Shown here: piece by piece, positions 28,509-36,764 of the stretch
How positions within the stretch are numbered: position 1 is the first letter of the stretch
How the letters are laid out: each line of letters begins with the position of its first letter
NCBI GenBank assembly: GCA_030432695.1
Contig: JAUILN010000002.1
Location: forward strand, 806,001-870,000
Direction of reading: 5' to 3'
From: a bacterium
Lineage (GTDB): Bacteria > Planctomycetota > UBA1135 > UBA2386
DNA length: 64,000 nucleotides
Translations under genes and position numbers: made by a program
Notes under the pieces: generated by a model
Seen by the model: only the letters and a program-made list of their open reading frames with translations
What the model was told of the DNA's origin: nothing
Database searches by the model: none

Positions 28509-31358
28509 TCAGCGCCGCCGCTCGAGCCGCAGCACCTGGTCCTCCAACACGTCCTCGCGCCGGATCGGCTGCCAGGCCGGGTCCGCCACCTGCAGCGTCG
28601 CGCCCTCGGGCGGCAACAACAAGGTGAGTCGGCCTTCGTCGTCGGTGGGCGCGTTGTGCATCGCGCGGCCGATGCCGAAGCCGATCCACAGTTCGGAGAC
28701 GGGCCGGCCTTCGGGATCGAGTGCTGTGACGGTCACGCGGCGGAAGCCCTCGGTGATCGTCACGGCCTCGAGCATCACCTCTTTGTCGCGCGGACCCGGC
28801 GGCACGTCGACGCTGGTGCGGGACAGCACGCCGACGCCGAGCAGCGAGACGCGCAGCTCGTAGCGACCGGGAGGCACGGCTTCGAAGGCGAAGGCGACCT
28901 CGTCGACGGGCGCTTCGAGGGGCTCGCGGGTCGGGTCCGCGGGTGCCAGCGCGACGCGCAGTGACGACTCCCCACCGCCGCTGTCGACGACTCCCCGCAC
29001 CGTGCGCCCGGCGACCATCACCAGCTCGTGGTCCTGCCGACCGGGACGAACGGCACCGGAACGCACGGCTCCCAGGCCGTCGCGTTCGGCGACGATCTCC
29101 ACCGCCTCGGGATCGCCGAAGCCGAACAGCGCGAAGCGGCCGGTGGTCTCGTCGGAGTAGACCGGACCGAGCTGCACGGTGTCGGATCCAGGAGCGCGCA
29201 CCGAGACCTGCACCGCACCGAGCGGTCGGCCACCGTCGTCGACCACGCGGCCGGCGGCGAGGCAGGGCGTCGGGCGCAGGATGCACTCGACGGGGCGGCC
29301 GGGCTCCGCGCCGCTCCCCGCCAGCATCACGCGCGCCCCGCTCGGTGCCTGTCCTTCCCGCTGCCATTGGACCTCGACCGCGCGGTCGGCGCCGACCCGA
29401 CCCTTGCCGTGCAGCGCGGCACTGCGGATCACGCCCTGCGCATCGGTGGTCCCACTCTCGGTGGCGGCGCTCACCAGGAACCCGTCGACGACGCGCCCGT
29501 GCCGGAGCGTCACGTCGGCATGGCCGAGCACCCGACCGTCGGGACCCGACAACTGCAGGGCGCCGAGTTCCGTGCCGGTGGCTGGCCGGACCTCGACGCG
29601 CACCTGCCGGCCGTCGGCCGCTGGCCCGTCGAACGCCTCCGAAACCCACGCTGCGGCATGGCCTGCGACGCTTGCCCGCACCGCGTAGCCGCGCCCCAGC
29701 GCGACCGCCTCGAAGCGCGCTACACCGCCCTCGGCCTCGACACGCGCCAGCTCGTCGTGGGTGACGTCGAAGGGCAGACCCTCGGGCAGCAGCCCTTCGC
29801 GCTTCCCGAACAGGATCGCGGTGACCGGCTCGACCACGCGCTTCCCTGCGGCATCCACGGCGACGACCTCGACGGTGCCGGCATCGGGACGGACCAGCTC
29901 CACCGGCTCGCCATTGAGTCGGTCCTCACCGACCGGCAGCGGCTCCGCCGAACCGCCCACAAGCAGCACCACCACGCCGCCGTAGCCGCGGTACTCCTCG
30001 GGCAAGGCCGGCAACCAGATCCGTGCCGCCTCGCCGGAGGCGCCGGTGCGCGCGGTGTTCCAGAGTTGCGGCCCGAGCAGATAGGCCACCGGGCAGTCGG
30101 CGACGGGCGCACCCTCGCGGTCGACGACGGCCACGTCGACGTAGCAACGCGGCTGCATCGACAGGACCAACCGATGCCCGAGGTCGACCTGCTCCACCTC
30201 GCTGGCCGGCATCTGCACGAAGACCTCGCGGGTCGCGTCGTGGGCGTAGACCAGCAGCATCGCGTCGGGGTCGTCGGTGAACGGCACGAGCAGCTCGCCC
30301 GACGACGGCGTGGTGTGGTGCGCGCAGACCTGCTTCATCACGTCGAAGGCGGTGAGCAGCCCGGCTTCCATGCGGCGCTCGCGCTCCCGCTCCTGCGGAT
30401 CGGGCGGCGTGTTCGGCGAGCGGATCTGCAGGTAGACGTCGACGTCGCCGACCGGCTCGTCGGTCGCCGCGTCGCGGAGCACGAGGCGGAGGTTGCCCTC
30501 GGCCGAGGCGGGTTCCTCGACCGCAGGCGGATCGGCGGGGCGCCTGGCCGCGGGGTCCTCGGCGCCGGCGCGCAGGTCGGCCGGATCGGAGGTCTTCGGA
30601 TCGGAGGCCTCCGCGTCGGCCGCGGCAGCCGGCAACCCGGCACTCGCGATGCGCGGATCGGACGTCGCCGGGGCAGGGCCGTCGGTCCACGGTGCCCACG
30701 CGAGCACGGCGCCGCAGGCGCCGAGCGCGACCAGCACCAGCGCCGTGCGGAGCAATCGACCGCCGGCCCAGGCGGTTCCCGCTGCGGCCACGCCACCACC
30801 CGCCGACACGAGCCCCGCACCCGAGGCGAGCGGGGTGAGCACCGCGATCCACTCGGCACGCTCGCCGTACTCGGCATCGAGCCGTTCGCGTAGCGAGGCG
30901 AGGCCGCGCTTGAGCCGGGTCTTCACCGTGCCCAGCGGCAGGTCGAGCCGCGCCGCGATCTCGCGCGGCGGCAGGTCTTCGAGGTAGCGCAGCAGCACCG
31001 CCTCGCACTGCTCCTCGGGCAACTGCTCGACCGCCTCGAGCACCCGCCGCTGCGCGCCGACCCGGGCCACCGCGTCGAGGGTCGACGCCTCGGCGGCCGC
31101 GCGGGCGCGGGACCGTTCGCGGGCCTCGGCGCGCTGCGCGGCGCGGCGCTGGTTGGCGACCAGGTTGCGGGCCACGCCGGCCAGCCAGGGCCGGACCGCA
31201 CCGCGGCGTTGGCCGGCATCGCGGAGACCGGCCAGGACGGTGTCCTGGAACAGGTCCTCGGCGCGGTCGGTGTCACGAACGAGCTGGCGGCAGAGGGCGC
31301 GCAGCCAGTCGGTTTCGGCGAGCAGGGAATCGACGGACATCGGAAGGGCTCTCGACAT
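28509..31358 (-). CDS. ECF sigma factor fused to membrane segment and carboxypeptidase-regulatory repeats
   Basis: ATG 31358 is selected because GGAGGG lies seven bases upstream; it gives 949 residues. Residues 15-80 form sigma region 2 (RAEDLFQDTVLAGL, RPWLAGVARNLVANQRR), and 105-160 form region 4 (EAVLLRYLEDLPPREIAARL, LGTVKTRLKRGLASLRERL). A membrane helix follows at 202-223. Beyond an acidic/Pro linker, about 650 residues contain several beta-sandwich units of carboxypeptidase-regulatory type (NLRLVLRDAATDEPVGDVDV, PCLAAGRVVDDGGRPLGAVQ, GRTVRGVVDSGG). The topology suggests a sigma factor tethered at the membrane with an external sensor, possibly released by proteolysis. It follows the selenoprotein gene by 36 bases and probably shares its transcript. 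Confidence 0.88.
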   Translation of the reverse strand: MSRALPMSVDSLLAETDWLRALCRQLVRDTDRAEDLFQDTVLAGLRDAGQRRGAVRPWLAGVARNLVANQRRAAQRAEARERSRARAAAEASTLDAVARVGAQRRVLEAVEQLPEEQCEAVLLRYLEDLPPREIAARLDLPLGTVKTRLKRGLASLRERLDAEYGERAEWIAVLTPLASGAGLVSAGGGVAAAGTAWAGGRLLRTALVLVALGACGAVLAWAPWTDGPAPATSDPRIASAGLPAAAADAEASDPKTSDPADLRAGAEDPAARRPADPPAVEEPASAEGNLRLVLRDAATDEPVGDVDVYLQIRSPNTPPDPQERERERRMEAGLLTAFDVMKQVCAHHTTPSSGELLVPFTDDPDAMLLVYAHDATREVFVQMPASEVEQVDLGHRLVLSMQPRCYVDVAVVDREGAPVADCPVAYLLGPQLWNTARTGASGEAARIWLPALPEEYRGYGGVVVLLVGGSAEPLPVGEDRLNGEPVELVRPDAGTVEVVAVDAAGKRVVEPVTAILFGKREGLLPEGLPFDVTHDELARVEAEGGVARFEAVALGRGYAVRASVAGHAAAWVSEAFDGPAADGRQVRVEVRPATGTELGALQLSGPDGRVLGHADVTLRHGRVVDGFLVSAATESGTTDAQGVIRSAALHGKGRVGADRAVEVQWQREGQAPSGARVMLAGSGAEPGRPVECILRPTPCLAAGRVVDDGGRPLGAVQVSVRAPGSDTVQLGPVYSDETTGRFALFGFGDPEAVEIVAERDGLGAVRSGAVRPGRQDHELVMVAGRTVRGVVDSGGGESSLRVALAPADPTREPLEAPVDEVAFAFEAVPPGRYELRVSLLGVGVLSRTSVDVPPGPRDKEVMLEAVTITEGFRRVTVTALDPEGRPVSELWIGFGIGRAMHNAPTDDEGRLTLLLPPEGATLQVADPAWQPIRREDVLEDQVLRLERRR

Positions 31359-31394
31359 GATGCCCTCCGGGGGGTCGCGACCCACGGATCGGGG

Positions 31395-32429
31395 TCAGCG
31401 ACGGCCGGTTTTCCGAACCGGATCCCCGCCGGCCAGCTCCCTGCGCAGCTCTCGCGCCCAGCCCCGCTGCTGCGGCCAGTCCCGGCCGGCCAGGTCGTCG
31501 AGGCGGTCGAGCACCGGGGCGATGCGCGGATCACCCCGGAACGACGCGGCGAGACTCGCCAGGAGCGCGGCGTGGCGCACCGGGTCGGCCGCGAAGGCCG
31601 TGGAGCCGGCACCCTCGGCGACCCCGAACAGGCCGGGCTCGGTGGTGGCATGGCGGACCAGTTCGGCGAGGCCCAAGGCCGTGAGCTCGGCCTGCTCGCT
31701 GCCGAGTGCCGCGACCGCGTCGGCCAGCCGGTCGAGTTCCTGCGAGGTCGGCGCACCCTGCGAGCGCACTGCGGCGATCGCCTGCACCAGCGCTTCGCGC
31801 GGGGTGGGTTCCCCGGCGGCGACGCGCGCCGCGGTGGCGTCGGTCACCAGCTCGTGCAGCCGCGGGCCGAGGACCGCGGGCTCGGCCCAGGGCAGCTTGT
31901 CGAGGATCAGGCCGTCGGGGCCGATGACGATCGCCGGGCTCGGCAGGTCGCCGAACAGCTCGCGGCTCTGGTCGACCATGCCGTCGACGAGGATCGTCGC
32001 GTCGTGCAGCTCCAACTCGTCGCGCGTGCGCTCGGCGAGCTGGCAGCGCTCGTCGTAGTCCTTCGGCTGGACGATGTCGTCGAAGCCCATCTGCCGGGCG
32101 TGCGGCTCACGTTGGTAGACGGTGAGGAAGACCACGTCGCGGCGGCCGCGATACTGCTGTTCGAGACCCCGCAGACCTGCGGAGTTGCGGCGGAAGGGCG
32201 GTCAGGTGAACGAGCCCTTCACGAGCACCACGAACGAGCCAAGCTGCTGGCCGAGCGACCAGGGTCGGCCGTCGAGGTCGTGGAGGACCAGGTCGGGGGC
32301 CGCGGAGCCGAGTGCGGGGGCCGCCTTACGGAAGGTGTCGACGTCGTAGTTGCCGGAGACGCGCAGCTCCATCTGCGCCGGCAGGGCTACTGCGAGGAGG
32401 CCCATGGCGATCATGGTCTTGGTCTTCAT
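31395..32429 (-). CDS. Iodothyronine deiodinase-like selenoprotein with in-frame UGA (Sec76)
   Basis: ATG 32429 has a very good AAGGAG six bases upstream and overlaps the previous gene's stop (ATGA). A signal peptide (MIAMGLLAVALPAQ) and a thioredoxin-like strand (LVLHDLDGRPWSLGQQLG) are followed by KGSFT, a TGA at 32204-32202, then PPFRRN. Reading TGA as selenocysteine makes TUPPF, the active-site motif of deiodinases. The same frame continues to VFLTVYQREPHARQMGF and on to 31395 without break, giving 344 residues. The family match runs across the stop, and a SECIS-like hairpin lies 22 bases after it. After about residue 190 a helical extension (LVTDATAARVAAGE onward) has no known counterpart. 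A reductive dehalogenase-like or peroxiredoxin-like redox role in the envelope is likely. Confidence 0.88.
32164..32201 (-). promoter_or_regulatory. Bacterial SECIS-like hairpin after the UGA
   Basis: On the coding strand, CUCC-GCAGGUCUGC-GGGG folds into an eight-pair stem (one G-U pair) with a GGUC loop. It begins 17 bases after the UGA, so the loop is 24-28 bases downstream, within the range used by bacterial SelB. The apical GCAGGUCUGC (32171-32180) is the same sequence as I recall from the E. coli fdhF SECIS. The bulged U of the E. coli stem is not seen here. Confidence 0.8.
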
Positions 32430-33523
32430 CGTTGCTCCTTCCTGGATCTGGGTGCCGCTTCGCGCAGCACGCGGAACCCGATGTCGTCGGCCCGCACGTC
32501 GGGCCTGAGCCGCATGCGGAAGCTGTTGCGCAGGTAGACGCCGTCGAGGACGAACGAGCCGCCGCGCAGCACGCGGTAGGCGTCGGCGCCGTCGGCCTGG
32601 AACGCTCCGACCTGCGCGCGGTCGATCGTGGGGTCGAAGACGTAGACGTCGCGCGTCCACTCGAACGCATTGCCGGTCACGTCCCGCAGGCCGTAGCCGT
32701 TGGGTGCATAGCGGCCGGCTTCCTGCAGCTCACCGCTCTCCTGGTTGGCGAGGCCATGCGTGAACACGTTGCCGTAGCCGTAGACGAACGACTCGGGTCC
32801 ACGCGCGGCCTTCTCCCACTCGAACTCGTTCGGCAGGCGGTGCACGACGCCGCTGACCTCGGTCAGCCACTCGCAGTAGGCGACCGCGCCGGACCAGCTT
32901 ACGGTCACCACCGGCTGGTCGGGATGCCGGGTCACGTAGCCGCCGGTCTCGGTGTTCCGGACGATGCGGCACTTGCGGGAGCCGAGGTCGAGCCACGCGG
33001 CGTCGACCGCGTCGCGGCGTGCATTGAGGAACGCCGCATACTCGCTGTTGGTGACCTCGCGCCGCCCCATCCAGAACTCGTCGACGTGCGCGACCCGCGC
33101 CGGGCGCTCGTGCTCGCGGCCGATGCCGAGCTCGTCGCCGAGCAGGGCGGGACCGGCGGGGATCCAGGCGAAGGCGTCGGACGACTCGCGCGGTGCGGGC
33201 ACGCGGAGCACGTACGGGTCGGGCAGCTCGGCGCGCGCCGGCAGCGGCAAGGGCAGACGCAGGCTGAACGACTCCTTGCCCGCACCCGAGGTCGCGACCA
33301 GCACGTAGGAGTGGCCGCGGCGCAGCAACGGCTCGACCACCGGCGTGCCGAGCAGCTCGCACAGGGTCTCGCAGCCCTCCTCCCCCACCGCGTCGATCCA
33401 GAGCTGGTAGCCGAGCGGGTTCTCGATCCGCACCCGCACCGCCGGCAGCGGCGCCGGCTCGATCGGTCGTTCGGGTTCGGGCTGCGGCGCGAGGGCCAGG
33501 GCCAGGAGGAGCGCGGCGGGCAT
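32426..33523 (-). CDS. Exported FGE-sulfatase-fold protein, probably non-catalytic
   Basis: ATG 33523 gives 365 residues. After a short signal peptide and a Pro/Glu-rich stretch, residues 30-110 form a beta-rich PEGA-like region (VRIENPLGYQLWIDAV). Residues 120-355 are the formylglycine-generating-enzyme fold: FWMGRREVTNSEYAAFLNA, WSGAVAYCEWL, RLPNEFEWEKAARG, YGLRDVTGNAFEW and VLRGGSF. The two catalytic cysteines of true FGE, which follow RGGS in the last motif, are absent (FVLDGVYLRNSFRMRL). It should therefore act as ligand-binding or structural relative, as many planctomycete copies do. The stop overlaps the selenoprotein start by four bases. Confidence 0.85.
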   Translation of the reverse strand: MPAALLLALALAPQPEPERPIEPAPLPAVRVRIENPLGYQLWIDAVGEEGCETLCELLGTPVVEPLLRRGHSYVLVATSGAGKESFSLRLPLPLPARAELPDPYVLRVPAPRESSDAFAWIPAGPALLGDELGIGREHERPARVAHVDEFWMGRREVTNSEYAAFLNARRDAVDAAWLDLGSRKCRIVRNTETGGYVTRHPDQPVVTVSWSGAVAYCEWLTEVSGVVHRLPNEFEWEKAARGPESFVYGYGNVFTHGLANQESGELQEAGRYAPNGYGLRDVTGNAFEWTRDVYVFDPTIDRAQVGAFQADGADAYRVLRGGSFVLDGVYLRNSFRMRLRPDVRADDIGFRVLREAAPRSRKEQR

Positions 33524-33655
33524 GGTGCCAGCCTACGGCCGAGCGGCGCGGAGACTCCCCGGGGCGGCCGGGAGGATTTGCTTCCTGCGGCTTCCGGCGA
33601 TTCCTGAACACAGCGATTCCTGAACGAAACCGCGCGCGCCCGGCAAACTCGCGAC

Positions 33656-36016
33656 GTGACGGCACCCGACCCACAGGCCGCGTTCCTGCGCTTTCGCGAC
33701 GCGGGAGATCCTGCCGCCTTGGCACAGGTCTTCGACGCCCTGGCGCCGCGGCTCCTGCTGCTCGCACTGCACCTGTGCCGCAACCGCGCGGACGCCGAGG
33801 ACCTGGTGCAGGAGACGTTCGTCGCCGCAATGGCGGCCGCCGACCGCTACGACCCAGAGCGCGATCTCGGGCGGTGGTTCGCGGGGATCCTCGGCAAGCG
33901 GTCGCTGGAGTTGCGGCGTCGGCGGAGTCGCGCGGAGCCCGCCGTCGCTCCGGAGTCGGTGCAGAACGATCCCCTGACGCGCGCCGCCGACCGCGAGGTG
34001 TTGGAACAGGTCGACCGGGCGCTCGCGGTCCTTCCCGCGGCACAGCGCGAGGTCCTGGTCCTGCGCCTCCACCACGGCCTGACCGGGCGTGAGATCGCGC
34101 GGGCGCTCGGTCGCTCGATCGACACGGTGCACACGCAGATCCGGCGCGGACTCGAAGCACTGCGGCAGCGGTTGCCGAGCAGCCTGGGGATCGCGGCCGC
34201 CATGGTGGTCGAAGGCGAACGGGGCGTGGGACAGGTGCGGGCCGGCGTGCTGGCGAGGGTGCCGCGTACGGCCGCGGTCGCCGGCAGCGGTGGCGTGGTA
34301 CTCGGAACCTTCGCGACCTTGATGACGATGAAGAAGGCACTGCTCGCGTGCGCCGCCCTGGCGCTGTTGGCCGTCGGTTGGTCGTTCGTGCCGCGGAGCG
34401 AGGCGGCGACGGTTCCTGCGCTTGCTGGACCTTCGTCCGGGTCCGCGCTCGCCGATGCTCGAGTCGATGCGTCGTCGCCGGATCGTGGGGGAGAGGCACT
34501 CCGAGCGGTGGTCGAGGCGGCTCCTCGCGAGGCAGCGCCGGCCACCACTCCCGAGCCTGCCGTCCTCGGTCGCTGCGTCGACCGCACCGACGGGCTGGCG
34601 GTCGGCGGTGCCGACGTGCGGATGAACCTCTCCATCCCGCCCGACCGGCCCGGTGACCACATGTGGACCCGTGAGACGCGCGAAACGCGGTCTGGTCCCG
34701 ACGGCGCGTTCTCCTTCGCAGATCCGATCCCGGTGGGCGCCAGGTTGGAGCTCCACATCTCCGCGGCCGGGTTCGCAGCCTTCAAGTCGGACAACCCGAC
34801 GACGGTGAAGGACGAATCGACGATCGAACTCGGTGACCTGGCCCTGGTGCGCGGATGGCAGGCTGGCGGGCGCGTCGTAGATGTCGAAGGCCGACCGCTT
34901 GGCAAGGTGATCGAGTTCACCCTCCGCGTCACGCCCGAGGGGTGGCAACTCGGCGACGACCTGTGCCTCGTCCGGATCACCACGGATGCCTCCGGCGCAG
35001 TCCAGCACGAAAAATACCTGCCCCCGGGACATCTCGAGGTCACCCCAATGCCGGAATGGCGCGTGGTGAGCTGCGAGCCCGGGCGCTTCGAAGGTGGCCG
35101 GGCCTGGCCGACATTGACGATCGTCCTCGAGCCCAATCCGCAGCAGATCTCCGGAGTGGTCGTCGACCGGCAGGATCAGCCGATCGCAGATGCCATCGTC
35201 CAGGCATACATCGATGGCGAGAGCGTGGGGAACACCGTGACCGATGAGAATGGTCGGTTCACGCTCTACGCCGACTCGGAAGTCCGAGGAGACTGCGCGC
35301 TGCGTGCCCACGAGACGATCCACGGGCCACGGCCCGGGGAGCGATGCGTGGCCGCATGGGGCGATACGGACGTCCGGTTACAGATCCCGCGAGCCACGCG
35401 CATCGAACTCCATGTCACGGATGCCCGCACCGGGAGGCCACTGGATCAAATCGGAGTGGACATCGAACACGCGTCAGGAGGAGGAGGAATCAGCGGCAAC
35501 ATGCCAGATGGCTGCTTTCCCGTTGCGGTCCAGGACGGTCACTATCTCCTCGCAGTCGAATACGTCGGCGCAATGGCCTACGCGCCCGCGCTGGTAGAGG
35601 TCCACGCTCCGGCTGACCACCTCCGGACTCTGGAAGTCCCACTCGAGCCACTGGCCAGTCGCCACATCCTCGTGGTCGACGAAGACGGCGTTCCTGCTGC
35701 AGCGAGCCGGGTCCGCGTCGTCCGCTCACTCACACCGGATCCCTCCGTTCACGGGCCTTGGCTGCCGCGTGGCAGGGGAGTATGGGGAACGGAGAGACCG
35801 AACGGGCTCGTGCTCGATGAGACCGAAACCGATCGGGATGGTCTCGCGACGATCCGGTCACCCCGGGCCGAAGATCGCGCCTGGCTGTTGGTCGAAGGGT
35901 CGCACCAGCCCTACCTGGCACTGCTCGAGAGCCACTCGGAAGGCCCGCACACGATCGTCATCGCACGAGATCCGGTCTCTCGCAGTTCGACGCGCCCGAC
36001 ACCGACGCGCAGGTGA
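33656..36016 (+). CDS. Second ECF sigma factor fused to carboxypeptidase-regulatory repeats
   Basis: GTG 33656 opens 786 codons. Residues 20-80 hold sigma region 2 (CRNRADAEDLVQETFVAAMA, DLGRWFAGILGKRSLELRRR) and 115-172 region 4 (LPAAQREVLVLRLHHGLTG, RALGRSIDTVHTQIRRGLE). A membrane helix follows at 227-245. Outside are at least three beta-sandwich units (AVLGRCVDRTDGLAVGGADV, QISGVVVDRQDQPIADAIVQ, RIELHVTDARTGRPLDQIG). The order matches the fusion at 28509 but the sequences differ clearly, so the duplication is old. The gene is divergent from the FGE/selenoprotein/sigma operon across a 132-base gap, so the two fusions may regulate each other or the shared promoters. Confidence 0.88.
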   Translation: MTAPDPQAAFLRFRDAGDPAALAQVFDALAPRLLLLALHLCRNRADAEDLVQETFVAAMAAADRYDPERDLGRWFAGILGKRSLELRRRRSRAEPAVAPESVQNDPLTRAADREVLEQVDRALAVLPAAQREVLVLRLHHGLTGREIARALGRSIDTVHTQIRRGLEALRQRLPSSLGIAAAMVVEGERGVGQVRAGVLARVPRTAAVAGSGGVVLGTFATLMTMKKALLACAALALLAVGWSFVPRSEAATVPALAGPSSGSALADARVDASSPDRGGEALRAVVEAAPREAAPATTPEPAVLGRCVDRTDGLAVGGADVRMNLSIPPDRPGDHMWTRETRETRSGPDGAFSFADPIPVGARLELHISAAGFAAFKSDNPTTVKDESTIELGDLALVRGWQAGGRVVDVEGRPLGKVIEFTLRVTPEGWQLGDDLCLVRITTDASGAVQHEKYLPPGHLEVTPMPEWRVVSCEPGRFEGGRAWPTLTIVLEPNPQQISGVVVDRQDQPIADAIVQAYIDGESVGNTVTDENGRFTLYADSEVRGDCALRAHETIHGPRPGERCVAAWGDTDVRLQIPRATRIELHVTDARTGRPLDQIGVDIEHASGGGGISGNMPDGCFPVAVQDGHYLLAVEYVGAMAYAPALVEVHAPADHLRTLEVPLEPLASRHILVVDEDGVPAAASRVRVVRSLTPDPSVHGPWLPRGRGVWGTERPNGLVLDETETDRDGLATIRSPRAEDRAWLLVEGSHQPYLALLESHSEGPHTIVIARDPVSRSSTRPTPTRR

Positions 36017-36039
36017 CGGCACCGGGGCCGATGCACCCC

Positions 36040-36756
36040 TCAACCCAGCACCGCCTGGATCGCGCGCAGCTCCTCCTCCACTTCCCCCGGGTCGTCGACC
36101 GTCTGCGCGACCTCCGCGCGGATCAACTCGCCGAGCCGCTGCCGCGCGCGGTGCACCGCGACCCGCAGCGCGCCGACCGAGGTGCCGGCCCGCGCCGCGA
36201 TCTCCGCGTATCCCCCCTCGGTCCCCTCGCCGTCCAACAGTGGCCGGATCACCGCGAACCGCTCGGTCTGGCCACGGAGATCGAACTCGCGCTGCAGGGC
36301 GGTCACCGATCGTTCGAGCAGGGCCAGCGCGTAGGCCCGGTCGAACGCCTCGTCGGGGCTCGGAGCCGCACTCTCGACCTGGGCCAACAGCCGTTCGCCG
36401 GCTTCCGCGTCGATGCGCTCGAGACCCCCACCGCGGCGCAGCGCGTTCGCCGAACGGCGGACGTTGGCCACGTGGTGACGCAGGGCACCCAACAGGTAGT
36501 TCCGGAACCGACCTTCCACCGCCCCGCCGAGATGCTCGCGCTCCAGCAGGTCGGCGACGAAGCCCTGCACCAGGTCGAGCGCGGCGTCGGGTGGATGGCC
36601 GTCGCGGCGGAGCCACGCATAGAGCGGTCGCCAATAGGCCCGACAGAGCTCGGCGAGGGCCGCCCGGGCCGGCTCCGGATCCCGACCGCGCTCGGCGCGC
36701 CGCACCAGGCTCCAGCGGGTCGACGCAAAGGGCTCGTGACGGGTCTCGTCGAACAT
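36040..36756 (-). CDS. ECF-type sigma factor
   Basis: A 238-residue protein from ATG 36756. It starts with the FASTRWSLV segment common in planctomycete-specific ECF groups. Sigma region 2 is seen around LCRAYWRPLYAWLRRDGHPP and DLVQGFVADLLE, and region 4 around GGYAEIAARAGTSVGALRVA then VHRARQRLGELIRAEV. The linker between the two regions is longer than usual. No anti-sigma gene is adjacent; the gene upstream on the same strand encodes an exported thioredoxin-fold-like protein, eight bases away, and may share its control. The short C-terminal tail (after about residue 215) is acidic. Confidence 0.9.
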   Translation of the reverse strand: MFDETRHEPFASTRWSLVRRAERGRDPEPARAALAELCRAYWRPLYAWLRRDGHPPDAALDLVQGFVADLLEREHLGGAVEGRFRNYLLGALRHHVANVRRSANALRRGGGLERIDAEAGERLLAQVESAAPSPDEAFDRAYALALLERSVTALQREFDLRGQTERFAVIRPLLDGEGTEGGYAEIAARAGTSVGALRVAVHRARQRLGELIRAEVAQTVDDPGEVEEELRAIQAVLG

Positions 36757-36764
36757 GCGGGCCG

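Noticed and set aside
31395..32135. A separate gene starting at the GTG after the UGA.
   Set aside because: It would start within the thioredoxin-fold core and leave the active site outside; the selenocysteine reading explains both halves and the hairpin.
32426..33523. Active formylglycine-generating enzyme for sulfatases.
   Set aside because: Both catalytic cysteines after the RGGS motif are missing and no sulfatase gene is in the window.
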